Positions 36,996-45,676 of a stretch of DNA of 64,000 bases are shown in pieces. The DNA is from Site-B1 sp963722665 (GTDB taxonomy: Bacteria > Bacteroidota > Bacteroidia > Flavobacteriales > Flavobacteriaceae). How positions within the stretch are numbered: the first letter of the stretch is position 1; each line of letters starts with the position of its first letter. Both the position numbers and the translations under genes were made by a program. The notes under the pieces are model-generated. The model did no database searches, was not told where the DNA came from, and saw nothing but the letters and a program-made list of their open reading frames with translations. The DNA lies in contig CAVRNW010000025.1 in assembly GCA_963722665.1 (NCBI GenBank), positions 1 to 64,000 of the forward strand. Reading direction: 5' to 3'.

Positions 36996-37106
36996 ATGGA
37001 ACAAGAAACTAAAATATTTGGATTTATAGCAGTTATTGAAACCATAAACTCCAGCAAATTACTTGATAATATTTTGTTATATCTGAATCAACTGAATTCA
37101 CATTAA
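36996..37106 (+). pseudogene. Degenerate duplicate of the rlmB 5' end
   Basis: The first 84 bases match the start of rlmB (38966) at about 67 positions by eye, and the upstream bases including the CCAATGGAACAAG context also match. It translates to 36 residues, MEQETKIFGFIAVIETINSS then unrelated residues and a stop. The -7 box of rlmB (TACATTTG) is decayed here to TATAATTG. Together with rlmB it forms an imperfect direct repeat around the arylsulfotransferase gene. Confidence 0.8.
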
Positions 37107-37138
37107 ATAGCTAAACAAGTTATAATTGTTAGTTTTAA

Positions 37139-37169
37139 AAAGCCGAGCAAAAGTAAATTGCCGGGCTTT
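37139..37169. terminator. Imperfect terminator hairpin before the arylsulfotransferase gene
   Basis: AAAGCCGAGCAA and TTGCCGGGCTTT pair over 12 positions with two mismatches and a 7-nt loop. It sits in the 320-bp gene-poor gap that also holds the terminator at 36952 and the rlmB remnant. The rest of the gap (37170-37251) is AT-rich without clear features. Confidence 0.6.
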
Positions 37170-37251
37170 AATATATAAAATTGTGGGTATTAATTTTTTA
37201 TTAGTAGTATTGCATTTACAGTTTTTAATTCTATAACTACAATTTTTTTCT

Positions 37252-38901
37252 TTGAACAATATAAAATTAGCTATGAAAATGTATTCTATTTTATCTGTTC
37301 TCATTTTTGTTTGCACTGGTTTATTATCACAAAACACAGTTGGTACGATATTGAATACTTCGGATAGTTTTGAAGCATATACACTTTTCACTTTGTATAC
37401 AGAAACATATTTAATAAATAATTGTGGGGAAGTAGTTAACCAATGGTCCAGTAGTTATCCTCCAGGAAATGCAGTATACCTATTAGAAAATGGGAATTTA
37501 TTGAGAGCTGGAAGAACTGAAAGCTCTGACATTGTTATGGGTGGTGCTGGTGGTAGGGTTGAATTATATAATTGGGATGGTGATTTAATTTGGGGAATTG
37601 ACTATGATACACCAAATAAAAGACAACACCATGATGTTTTTCCTATGCTTAATGGAAATATTTTAATTTTGGCTGCCACAGTTTTATCTCAACAAGAAGC
37701 TATACAAGCTGGTCGTGACCCAAATAATATGACAGAATCTACATTATATAACGAACAAATAATTGAGATTGAGCCAATTGGTACAGATTCTTATAATATT
37801 CTTTGGGAATGGAACTTAATAGACCATATAATTCAAGATTTTGACGTCTCCCAAGATAATTATGGAACAGTAAACTTAAATCCTCAATTACTTGATATAA
37901 ATTTTGTTAATGGCCTGTCAGGAGGAGCCAATTGGATACATGCCAATTCTATTCAATATGATGAGACACTGGATCAGATTATTTTTAATTCCAGAAACTT
38001 AAGTGAACTCTATATAATTGACCACTCTACAACAACTTTAGAAGCAAGTTCTCATTCTGGTGGTTTATATAGTAAAGGTGGGGATTTTTTATATAGGTGG
38101 GGAAATCCTCAAGCTTACAGACAGGGCTCTGAAAATGACAGGAAATTATATGGGCAGCATTATCCTCATAGGATAAAAGAAGGTTATGTTGACTCTAGAA
38201 AAATTATTCTTTTTAATAATGGTAATGGTAGACTCCCAGCCTTTTCAGAGGTTTTTATTTTTGATCCTCCCATGGATAGTCCTGGTGTATATTCCTTAAT
38301 CGACGACTCAAATTATGGTCCTTTAAACCCAGAGTATATTTACACTAATTCTAATGATTTTTATTCTGCAATACTTAGCAGTGCACAACGCCTTGTAAAT
38401 GGTAACACTTTAATATGTGAAGGAAGAACAGGGGAATTGATTGAGATTGATCAAAACGATAACATTGTATGGAACTACGTCTCTCCTGTAAACAATACTA
38501 ATGGAACTATTCTGTCCCAAGGAGACAGTACATTAGGAGCCAACAACAATACATTTAGAGCTATCAAATATGAACCAGACTACTCCGCTTTTACAGGTAA
38601 AGATTTAACTCCAGGAAACCCAATTGAATTAAATCCTGATTTGAGTGAATGTACTTTATTAGGTGATAGTGACGAGTTGGAGTCTTACACTACGATATAT
38701 CCTAATCCAGTTCAAGATTACCTCATCATTGATTCGAAACAACCAATAACAAAAATTGAGATCTATTCTGTTCTAGGTACGCAAATTAGAACTGAAAGAA
38801 ATTCCAAACAAATTGATTTCACAAATTTAGCCTCGGGTATGTATTTTGCCAAAATATCTTCAGCTAATGGTGCTATAAGCAAACGCATAATAAAACAGTA
38901 A
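37252..38901 (+). CDS. Arylsulfotransferase-like secreted protein with T9SS sorting domain
   Basis: The open frame begins at a TTG; the better start is the ATG at 37273 (MKMYSILSVLIFVCTGLLSQ), which gives a clean signal peptide. The core (about 25-470) resembles the arylsulfotransferase (ASST) beta-propeller: NGNLLRAGR, HHDVFPMLNGNILIL, WIHANSIQYD and RLVNGNTLICEGRTGELIEI repeats. The last 70 residues are a type A T9SS domain (YTTIYPNPVQDYLIIDSK, ending KRIIKQ). Predicted export through the type IX system. Substrate is unknown, and the catalytic His equivalents were not confirmed. Confidence 0.8.
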   Translation: MNNIKLAMKMYSILSVLIFVCTGLLSQNTVGTILNTSDSFEAYTLFTLYTETYLINNCGEVVNQWSSSYPPGNAVYLLENGNLLRAGRTESSDIVMGGAGGRVELYNWDGDLIWGIDYDTPNKRQHHDVFPMLNGNILILAATVLSQQEAIQAGRDPNNMTESTLYNEQIIEIEPIGTDSYNILWEWNLIDHIIQDFDVSQDNYGTVNLNPQLLDINFVNGLSGGANWIHANSIQYDETLDQIIFNSRNLSELYIIDHSTTTLEASSHSGGLYSKGGDFLYRWGNPQAYRQGSENDRKLYGQHYPHRIKEGYVDSRKIILFNNGNGRLPAFSEVFIFDPPMDSPGVYSLIDDSNYGPLNPEYIYTNSNDFYSAILSSAQRLVNGNTLICEGRTGELIEIDQNDNIVWNYVSPVNNTNGTILSQGDSTLGANNNTFRAIKYEPDYSAFTGKDLTPGNPIELNPDLSECTLLGDSDELESYTTIYPNPVQDYLIIDSKQPITKIEIYSVLGTQIRTERNSKQIDFTNLASGMYFAKISSANGAISKRIIKQ

Positions 38902-38952
38902 AATACTAATTCTGTAAATTTAAAATTACCAGTTTTCGGATGGTTTTTTTTA

Positions 38953-38960
38953 TACATTTG
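38953..38960 (+). promoter_or_regulatory. Predicted rlmB -7 element close to the start codon
   Basis: TACATTTG matches TAnnTTTG and ends 5 nt before the rlmB ATG, so the transcript would have almost no leader. No TTTG is found at the expected -33 spacing. Confidence 0.5.
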
Positions 38961-38965
38961 TCCCA

Positions 38966-39700
38966 ATGGAACAAGAGACTAAAATATATGGATTGCGAGC
39001 GCTTATAGAAGCCATAAACTCCAACAAATCAATTGATAAGGTTTTTCTGCAAAAAGGATTAAAAGGTGAGCTATTCCAGGAATTAGAATCATTATTGAGG
39101 AAAGAACGTATTAATACATCATACGTTCCGGTTGAAAAATTAAACCGACTGACACAAAATAATCATCAAGGGGCTGTGGCAACTATTTCTCCCATTGAGT
39201 TTTATGATATTGACAATCTGGTTTTAAGCGTTATCGAATCAGGTAAAACACCTCTATTCTTGCTCCTGGATCAAATAAGTGACGTCAGGAACTTCGGAGC
39301 GATTATTAGAACTGCAGAATGTACCGGAGTTGATGCAATTATCATACAGAAAAAAGGTGGGGCTCCAGTGAATGGTGATACCATTAAAACAAGTGCCGGA
39401 GCTGTATTTAAAGTGCCTCTTTGCAAGGTAGATCACATAAAAGACGCCATGTTCCATTTACAGGCCAGTGGTATTAAAATAATTGCTGCTACTGAAAAAA
39501 CAGAGAAGACCATTTATGATATATCGTTTAAAGAACCTTGTGCTATTATAATGGGATCTGAAGGTAAAGGGATAAACCCATCTGTACTAAAACTTGCCGA
39601 CGAAAAAGCTAAATTACCTCTTCTGGGTGAGATTGAATCCCTTAACGTATCTGTTGCCTGCGGTGCCTTTTTATACGAGGTAGTAAGACAACGTCTTTAA
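38966..39700 (+). CDS. rlmB: 23S rRNA (guanosine-2'-O)-methyltransferase RlmB
   Basis: SPOUT-family methyltransferase that modifies G2251 of 23S rRNA in E. coli. 244 residues, normal for the family. The N-terminal substrate-binding domain starts MEQETKIYGLRALIEAINSN. The SPOUT knot motifs are DVRNFGAIIRTAECTGVDAI, IIMGSEGKGINPSVLKLADE and ESLNVSVACGAFLYE. A degenerate copy of its 5' end lies at 36996. The protein could instead be a close TrmH-group paralogue, but RlmB fits best. Confidence 0.9.
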   Translation: MEQETKIYGLRALIEAINSNKSIDKVFLQKGLKGELFQELESLLRKERINTSYVPVEKLNRLTQNNHQGAVATISPIEFYDIDNLVLSVIESGKTPLFLLLDQISDVRNFGAIIRTAECTGVDAIIIQKKGGAPVNGDTIKTSAGAVFKVPLCKVDHIKDAMFHLQASGIKIIAATEKTEKTIYDISFKEPCAIIMGSEGKGINPSVLKLADEKAKLPLLGEIESLNVSVACGAFLYEVVRQRL

Positions 39701-39723
39701 AAAAGACATAGGACCGCTTCGCT

Positions 39724-39758
39724 GTTAGATGTTAGAAGTTAGAAGTTAGATGTTAGAA
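39724..39758. repeat. Five tandem copies of a 7-mer GTTAGAW
   Basis: The units are GTTAGAT, GTTAGAA, GTTAGAA, GTTAGAT, GTTAGAA without gaps, in the convergent gap between rlmB and the rhomboid gene. Confidence 0.9.
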
Positions 39759-39803
39759 AATTACTATTTAATGTAAGCTTCATAATCCTGAAGAAAAATT
39801 CAT

Positions 39804-40544
39804 TTATTGCTTCAAATGTGAGCCATTATCTTTTTTTATGGTATATTTTATGGTAGGTGGCTCCTCCTCTACTGCCAATTCTTTGTGTTCAATAAAGTTT
39901 CCATTTTCATCGAAATGCTTGAGGAATTCATCATCCTCTTCGTTATAATTTTCCTCTTCCCAAACGTATTTTTTGGGTTTTGCAATTTCTCTTCTGAATA
40001 TCAAGGCAAAAATTAATCCCGTAATGAGTCCGGACAAATGTCCTTCCCAGGATATACCTTCCTCTATTGGCAGTGCGTACATTACCAAACTTCCGTATAA
40101 AAAAATAACTAATAAGGAAAGTGCAATCAGCCTGTAGTGTTTGGCAAATATCCCTTTAAAGAAGGTAAAACTGAATAAGACATATATTAAACCACTGGCA
40201 CCAATATGATAGGCAGGTCGTGCAAATGACCAAGTTAATAATCCTGACAATAATATCCCCAAACCAATTACTTTCCAGGCGATTGGACGATAGAAATAGA
40301 ACAAGGCAGCTGATAAAATAAATAAGGGAATGGTATTATGATAAAGATGATTTATATCCCCATGAATAAAAGGACTAAGAACTACACCAACAAGTCCCTT
40401 TATTTTTTGCGGATAAATTCCAAAACTTGTAAAATCCTGACCAAAGCGTATTTCATACCAAAATACGATCCATATGAGTAAAACAAATAATAGCGGGTAC
40501 GCTATCACACCATTGGAAAAAGTAAAATGTTCCTGTTTTTTCAT
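39804..40544 (-). CDS. Rhomboid family intramembrane serine protease
   Basis: 246 residues with six or so membrane spans. Catalytic elements are GASG with S117 and H169 in WEGHLSG; HxxxN is H66-N70 in INHLYHN. It should cut transmembrane substrates in the inner membrane. After the last span an acidic cytoplasmic tail of about 60 residues runs from the REIAKPKKYVWEEENY region. It is divergent from rarA, separated by 259 bp of repeat-containing DNA. Confidence 0.9.
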   Translation of the reverse strand: MKKQEHFTFSNGVIAYPLLFVLLIWIVFWYEIRFGQDFTSFGIYPQKIKGLVGVVLSPFIHGDINHLYHNTIPLFILSAALFYFYRPIAWKVIGLGILLSGLLTWSFARPAYHIGASGLIYVLFSFTFFKGIFAKHYRLIALSLLVIFLYGSLVMYALPIEEGISWEGHLSGLITGLIFALIFRREIAKPKKYVWEEENYNEEDDEFLKHFDENGNFIEHKELAVEEEPPTIKYTIKKDNGSHLKQ

Positions 40545-40610
40545 TATTGAATTAAATATAGCAAATACTTATCCAATTTGGATCTTAATGATAATTTGTC
40601 ATAATAAATT

Positions 40611-40780
40611 ATGCGTGAGCGATTGAGCGATTGTTTGAAATCCTTTGAGACGCTGAAAATAAATTCAGCTCGAGAAGATTGTGTAGTGAAATATTTATAT
40701 TCATGAGTTCCATATTTTACAATAAAAATCAACGAATAAAGCGCGACCCCGAATTTATTTCGGGGACACGCCCAATCCAT
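40611..40780. repeat. Modular intergenic repeat (copy A) upstream of rarA
   Basis: It starts with a 23-nt box GCGTGAGCGATTGAGCGATT plus GTT (40613-40635), which matches 52748-52770 at 21 of 23 positions. About 100 nt later come AAAGCGCGACC (40738-40748), a hairpin CCCCGAA/TTCGGGG (40747-40765) and ACGCCC. The same order occurs in copy B. A 78-codon minus-strand frame across it is a chance frame. Confidence 0.8.
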
Positions 40781-40791
40781 AAAAAATACTG

Positions 40792-40799
40792 TAATTTTG
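40792..40799 (+). promoter_or_regulatory. Predicted rarA -7 element close to the start codon
   Basis: TAATTTTG matches TAnnTTTG and ends 4 nt before the ATG at 40804, which predicts a leaderless or nearly leaderless mRNA. A -33 TTTG is absent at 19 nt. Confidence 0.5.
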
Positions 40800-40803
40800 C
40801 CGT

Positions 40804-42081
40804 ATGAATGAACCTTTAGCAGAACGGTTAAGGCCTAAAATCCTGAAAGACTTTTTGAGTCAAGCTCATTTGGTAGGGAAAGATGGCGCATTGACCAAGC
40901 AAATAAAGCTGGGGCTTATTCCTTCAATGATCTTTTGGGGACCACCCGGAACGGGTAAAACGACTTTGGCAAATATCATAGCCTCAGAATCCGGCAGGCC
41001 TTTTTATACGTTGAGTGCTATTAATTCCGGTGTTAAAGATGTGCGTGAGATCATTGAAAAAGCCAGACAAAGTGGCGGCCTGTTTACGACTAAAAACCCT
41101 ATTTTATTCATAGATGAGATCCATAGGTTCAGTAAATCGCAACAGGATTCTTTATTACAGGCCGTAGAAAAAGGTTGGGTGACTTTAATAGGTGCCACAA
41201 CTGAAAATCCAAGTTTTGAGGTCATACCGGCGTTACTGTCTCGCTGCCAGGTCTATATTTTAAACTCATTTGGAAAAAACGATCTGGAGGCCCTTTTAAA
41301 GCGTGCAATTAAGAATGATAAGATTATATCCCAAAAAAAGATAAAGCTTAAAGAAATTGATGTTTTATTGAGACTTTCCGGTGGTGATGCCAGGAAACTT
41401 CTTAATATTTTTGAGTTGATCGTGAATTCTGAAGAAACCGATTCCATTACCATAACGAACGATCTTGTTTTAGAGAAAGTACAGCAAAATACGGTGAGGT
41501 ATGATAAAACCGGTGAACAGCATTACGACATCATTTCAGCTTTTATTAAATCAATAAGAGGCAGTGATCCCAATGCTGCCGTCTATTGGTTGGCGAGAAT
41601 GATCGAAGGTGGAGAGGATCTGAAATTTATAGCAAGACGCATGCTTATACTGGCAAGCGAGGATATTGGGAATGCCAATCCTACCGCGCTGGTCATAGCC
41701 AATAATGCATTTCAGGCTGTTTCTGCAATTGGCTATCCTGAATCAAGGATCATATTAAGTCAATGTGCTACTTATCTGGCCAGCTCTGTAAAAAGCAATT
41801 CGGCCTATCAGGCAATTAGCAAAGCACAACAACTGGTGAAAGAAACTGGTGATCTGTCTGTACCGTTAAGTATAAGAAATGCTCCTACTAAATTAATGAA
41901 GGAGCTGGGTTATGGAGACGAATACAAATATGCTCATAATTACGAGAAGAACTTTGCCGAACATGAATTCCTTCCGGATGAGATCAAAAACACAAAACTT
42001 TATGATCCTGGTAATAACAGCCGGGAAAACGCTTTGCGTGATTTTTTAAAATCCCGATGGAAGGATAAATACGAGTATTAA
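40804..42081 (+). CDS. rarA: Replication-associated recombination AAA+ ATPase RarA (MgsA)
   Basis: Clamp-loader-like AAA+ ATPase that acts at stalled replication forks. 425 residues. Walker A is GPPGTGKTT (46-54), Walker B ILFIDEIHRFS (about 100-110); sensor 1 is LIGATTENPSFEV. The C-terminal half has the MgsA/RarA tetramerisation domain with AVYWLARMIEGGEDLKFIAR, RRMLILASEDIGNANPTALV, and the end RDFLKSRWKDKYEY. Its stop overlaps that of the convergent gene downstream by two bases. Confidence 0.95.
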   Translation: MNEPLAERLRPKILKDFLSQAHLVGKDGALTKQIKLGLIPSMIFWGPPGTGKTTLANIIASESGRPFYTLSAINSGVKDVREIIEKARQSGGLFTTKNPILFIDEIHRFSKSQQDSLLQAVEKGWVTLIGATTENPSFEVIPALLSRCQVYILNSFGKNDLEALLKRAIKNDKIISQKKIKLKEIDVLLRLSGGDARKLLNIFELIVNSEETDSITITNDLVLEKVQQNTVRYDKTGEQHYDIISAFIKSIRGSDPNAAVYWLARMIEGGEDLKFIARRMLILASEDIGNANPTALVIANNAFQAVSAIGYPESRIILSQCATYLASSVKSNSAYQAISKAQQLVKETGDLSVPLSIRNAPTKLMKELGYGDEYKYAHNYEKNFAEHEFLPDEIKNTKLYDPGNNSRENALRDFLKSRWKDKYEY

Positions 42082-42962
42082 AATTTAATGTTTATACTAT
42101 TTACCTCCAGATCATTTCCTTTTTGCTCCGCAATGACCCAGGCGTCATTTAACTTATAAATTAGAGCGTCCTTTCCCTTTACAATATAGATATCCTTTTT
42201 GCCTGAATAATAAATAGTGTATACAACCCTTGGTGAACTATCAACCAATTGAAATCCGTTAGGTATTACCTGAGCATATAATATATCTGAAGGTTTTGTC
42301 TCTTGTAATACTATATTTTTTTCATCGGGTTTTATTTCTTCCTTGATTTTTACTACTTCCTTTACTTTGGTTCTTTTATAATGGGCTTTTCAAGTTCCTT
42401 TTTAGATACAGATTTGACCTCGTTGATTTCTTCTGCTTTTAGCGGTTCAACCACGGGAGTTTTTTCCACAACAGGTTGTTTCATGGGTTCAACACCTACC
42501 GGAATATCCTTTCTGATTTGATCTGGTTTATAGGCGTAATTTACAGTCTGGAATGATTGAAAGGCCTCTCTCAATGATTCATAATAGGCTTTTTGATATT
42601 CTTTCTCCTTAGAGTCGCCCATTCGAGATGTAAACAGAATAGTATTTTTACAATCCTTTAATTGAACTATTAATTTAGTCTTAAACAGTCCACTTTCATC
42701 TATAACATTTGCTTCTAGAGCAAGACATCTATTCTTTGCCAGATCTTCGGGAAAATCTTCATCATCAAAAATTGCTTTAAAGTTTTCTTTTTCAAATAAA
42801 AACTTTAGTTAGTGAATTTAATTGATATTGATCTGCCTCTTTTAAGAAATCAAATTTCTTTGGAACCAGAACATATTTGTAATTATTAAGATTGGTCGTG
42901 AAACATGTTAATGCAATTATAAATACACAGGAAATGAATATTGAAAAGAATTTAGTTTTCAT
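42078..42962 (-). pseudogene. Secreted protein, frameshifted as sequenced; unknown function
   Basis: Read across two single-base frame changes (near 42797 in a T-run and near 42363), this gives about 294 residues. It has an N-terminal hydrophobic signal (MKTKFFSIFISCVFIIALTC), a globular part (ALEANVIDESGLFKTKLIVQ, then LKDCKNTILFTSRMG and REAFQSFQTVNYAY), a Pro/Glu/Lys-rich linker (VEKTPVVEPLKAEEI), and a C-terminal part ending GNDLEVNSINIKF. No known family was recognised. It overlaps the stop of the DUF5723 gene by 11 nt, so it is the third gene of that operon. The stop meets that of rarA head-on. Confidence 0.7.
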
Positions 42963-44368
42963 TTGTTTTAAAAATATAATTTAGTCCTAGTTGTAAAGAT
43001 ACACTTTGTGCTTTTGCTAAATTCTGAAATTCCAACAAATTATCTACCAAAAAATAAAAATTTATGTTGCTTAAATGAGCAGACAATCCCAGTCCTAAAT
43101 TGGTAAATGAATACGAATCCACTGTATAAGTGGCCTTAATTCTTAGTTGATCCATCAATCTTCTATAGTAATATGTTGTTAATGAAAATTGAGGAAATTT
43201 TGGTCTGTTTACAGAAAATAATTGAACCCCAACCTTGTTCATGTATTCAGTATCTTCCTCTAAACAATTACATTCCTTATTTACTTTTTTACCATATGCA
43301 TAATCTAAGGACGCATTAAATTTTATAGGTCTCCAGGTCGTAAATTTAGAAGTTGACTCCTTTAAGGTGAATAATTCTTCAAATTCATCTGCTATTTCAT
43401 TCCAGTAGTTTTCAGCGGATTGTCCCTGTTGGCTTTCTTCAAATACCGGATTGATACCATCAAATCTGTAAATTCCATTTAGTGAATAATTTTCGATATC
43501 CTTACTATGGGAAATAAATCCAATATCTTGCAAGCTGCCGGTTATTGTCCATTGATCTCTGGGCTGATAAGTAAAACCAATATCAAATCCCAGTCCTAAA
43601 TTACCTCCAAATAAGATTCTATTTCTTAAATCTTTTAAATCCTTTGAGAAATCTGAATTGTCATCATTCAGCAATGATGCGGCTCCGGAGGTGTTTAACT
43701 GTTAAATTCAAATCAAAAATATGATCGTAATAATTATTCTCTCCGGGAACAGTGACAAAAGTTCCTGAGTTATTATTAGAACTAAAGTTCATTAGGCTTG
43801 AATATATTTTTCCTCTTGCACCTACTGTAAGTTTTTTATTTAATTTTTTATTATATCCTACATGAAAAACGGACAGCAATTCTGCCTGCACATTTAAATG
43901 GCTTAGATCGAATATTCTGTTGATGTTGTTTTGATTGCCTTCGTAGGCTAAAATGGCATAGTCCTTTGGAAAGTAAATAAACACATCAGTTTCCTGATAC
44001 AATCCAAAGGACAGATATTGATCTTTTTTAAAATAGCTTCCAAAGGCAAATCCTCCTGAAATAATTTCCAGTTGCTGATTGATTGCAAAATGATCTTTTG
44101 AATCCATGCTGTAAATGGCCTCTCGTAATTTAGAGTTGAAGTCGGTTCCATCATCAGCAAAAACATCGTAGATGGAGATTCCGGACATTCCAACATTTGC
44201 ATGAACCTGTGATAAGAATGGCACTCCAACAAACCAATCATTTTCGACATATGCTCCAGGATTTAGTAATAACGATTGTGGTATTTCGTTAAATCCATAC
44301 AGCACCTGCTTGTTCTGAGAAAAAGAATAACAAGTTATAAGAAACCATAACAAGCATGCATTTTTCAT
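42952..44368 (-). pseudogene. DUF5723-like outer membrane protein, frameshifted as sequenced
   Basis: Two frames join across a single-base change near 43690 to give about 470 residues. The first part has a signal peptide (LLWFLITCYSFSQ) and a beta-rich region (LLNPGAYVENDWFVGVPFLS); the second has typical barrel-like stretches (ILFGGNLGLGFDIGFTY and the end SLQLGLNYIFKTNEN). DUF5723 proteins are beta-barrels found in Bacteroidota with T9SS. The start overlaps the stop of the upstream lipoprotein gene by 4 nt (ATGA), a sign of coupling. Function is otherwise unknown. Confidence 0.7.
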
Positions 44369-44940
44369 TCAGAGGTATTTATATCAAAATAAAAAGAAGC
44401 TTTAGATCGTAATTTTAAGTTTCCTGGTGAGTCATCTGTAAGAATAGAACCATCACTGCTTGGTTGCAAAGTGAGAGTTAATACAAGATTAGTTGTAGTT
44501 TTCAAAGCTTCCAATTCTTGACCTTCAAAAACCTCAACGTATTCCACTACAATGGCTTGATTATTTGTTGATGCCCCAACTCCAAAACTAAAGCTATGTT
44601 GTAATTGATATAAATCATCATAGAAATCTATTTCAACTTCATACGCTCTATTTATGGTATTTGTAGCCTCAAATAAAAAGTCTGCTTTAATCAAATTATC
44701 AACTACAAATTGATCACTAAATATTTCAATATTTACCGAATCTTTAGCGGTAATGAGCTCAACTCCATTTTCGTCTATAAATCTATGTGCCGGTTCTTCA
44801 AAATGAATAAGGCTTACTTCTAAGACAGGAGTGATTGATAGATTTTCAGCTTGCTCAAAGTCAACATCTTTTATACATGCATTAAAACAACATATAATGC
44901 ATAGACCAATAAAAATATTTAATGTGATTTTCTTTAGCAT
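44365..44940 (-). CDS. Lipoprotein of unknown function
   Basis: 191 residues with signal MLKKITLNIFIGLCIICCFN and a lipobox ending NAC. The mature part is acidic and beta-rich (NIEIFSDQFVVDNLIKADFL, VEIDFYDDLYQLQHSFSFGV). No named family was recognised. It is the first gene of a three-gene operon with the DUF5723 protein and the 42.1-kb gene. A near-consensus -7 element TAACTTTA (44969-44976) precedes it on the minus strand. Confidence 0.8.
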   Translation of the reverse strand: MLKKITLNIFIGLCIICCFNACIKDVDFEQAENLSITPVLEVSLIHFEEPAHRFIDENGVELITAKDSVNIEIFSDQFVVDNLIKADFLFEATNTINRAYEVEIDFYDDLYQLQHSFSFGVGASTNNQAIVVEYVEVFEGQELEALKTTTNLVLTLTLQPSSDGSILTDDSPGNLKLRSKASFYFDINTSE

Positions 44941-44986
44941 AGCGAAAGCCTTTACACTCTAACGATACTAAAGTTAAGATATTATT

Positions 44987-45676
44987 TTACAAGTATTTCT
45001 TTAAGTGGATTAATTCATTTATTTGCTTGATGTTCTCATCCAAATTCTCATTATGATAATTAAAACAAATGGCATCTAAGCCTATGTTCAAAGCACCTAG
45101 AATATCAGCTTCATAATTATCACCAACCATGACACTCTCCTTGACATTTGCATTGGCAATCTTCAAAGCATGGTTAAAAATTAATGGATTGGGTTTCTTT
45201 ACTCCTACCATTTCCGAATTTGTAACTGTATCGAAGAAATGATCGATTTTGGCCTTACTCAATTTACCAGATTGTACTTCCTTGAACCCATTTGTAATTA
45301 TATGCAATCTGTAATTTGGTTTTAAGTAATCCAAAATCTCTAATGTACTTTCAAACAAATGATTAAACGAGGTTAAATTAGTAATGTAATCCTCTGATAA
45401 TTGATGAATAACCTCATCGGTGACCGATAAGTTCAACGTCTTAAAAGTATCAGATAGACGACCATACCTTAAACTTTCCTTATCAACTTTTTCTTCCCGG
45501 TAAAGTTTCCAGTAATTTAGGTTTAAAGGCTCGTAAACAGTTAAAAAACGCTTTAAATCAATATCAATATTGTTATGCTTAAATATTTTATCAAAGGTCA
45601 AAGCAGAATTCCTGTCAAAATCCCAAAGGGTATGATCAAGATCAAAAAAAACATCTTTTATATTAGTTAACTTCAT
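44987..45676 (-). CDS. YjjG-family HAD hydrolase (noncanonical pyrimidine nucleotidase)
   Basis: 229 residues. HAD motif I is FFDLDHTLWDF (D12, D14), motif II HIITNGF, motif III GVKKPNPLIF and motif IV MVGDNYEADILGA. YjjG proteins dephosphorylate modified pyrimidine nucleotides and help clean the nucleotide pool. The start overlaps the upstream deacetylase-like gene by 14 nt. Substrate is inferred from family similarity only. Confidence 0.88.
   Translation of the reverse strand: MKLTNIKDVFFDLDHTLWDFDRNSALTFDKIFKHNNIDIDLKRFLTVYEPLNLNYWKLYREEKVDKESLRYGRLSDTFKTLNLSVTDEVIHQLSEDYITNLTSFNHLFESTLEILDYLKPNYRLHIITNGFKEVQSGKLSKAKIDHFFDTVTNSEMVGVKKPNPLIFNHALKIANANVKESVMVGDNYEADILGALNIGLDAICFNYHNENLDENIKQINELIHLKKYL

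Noticed and set aside
36996..37106. A small 36-residue gene
   Set aside because: Its first 20 residues copy RlmB and the rest is unrelated; best read as a decayed duplicate.
37252..37272. TTG start at 37252 for the arylsulfotransferase-like protein
   Set aside because: The ATG at 37273 gives a proper signal peptide, and the seven extra residues add nothing.
39724..39758. CRISPR-like array
   Set aside because: Units are 7 bp with no spacers and no cas genes; it is a simple tandem repeat.
40544..40780. 78-codon minus-strand frame between rhomboid and rarA
   Set aside because: It crosses the modular repeat and a hairpin, has no signal or domain, and touches the rhomboid start.
42797..42800. 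Programmed ribosomal frameshift in the 42.1-kb gene
   Set aside because: A T-run alone is not a slippery heptamer with a downstream structure, and a second unrelated shift occurs at 42363, so an indel error is simpler.
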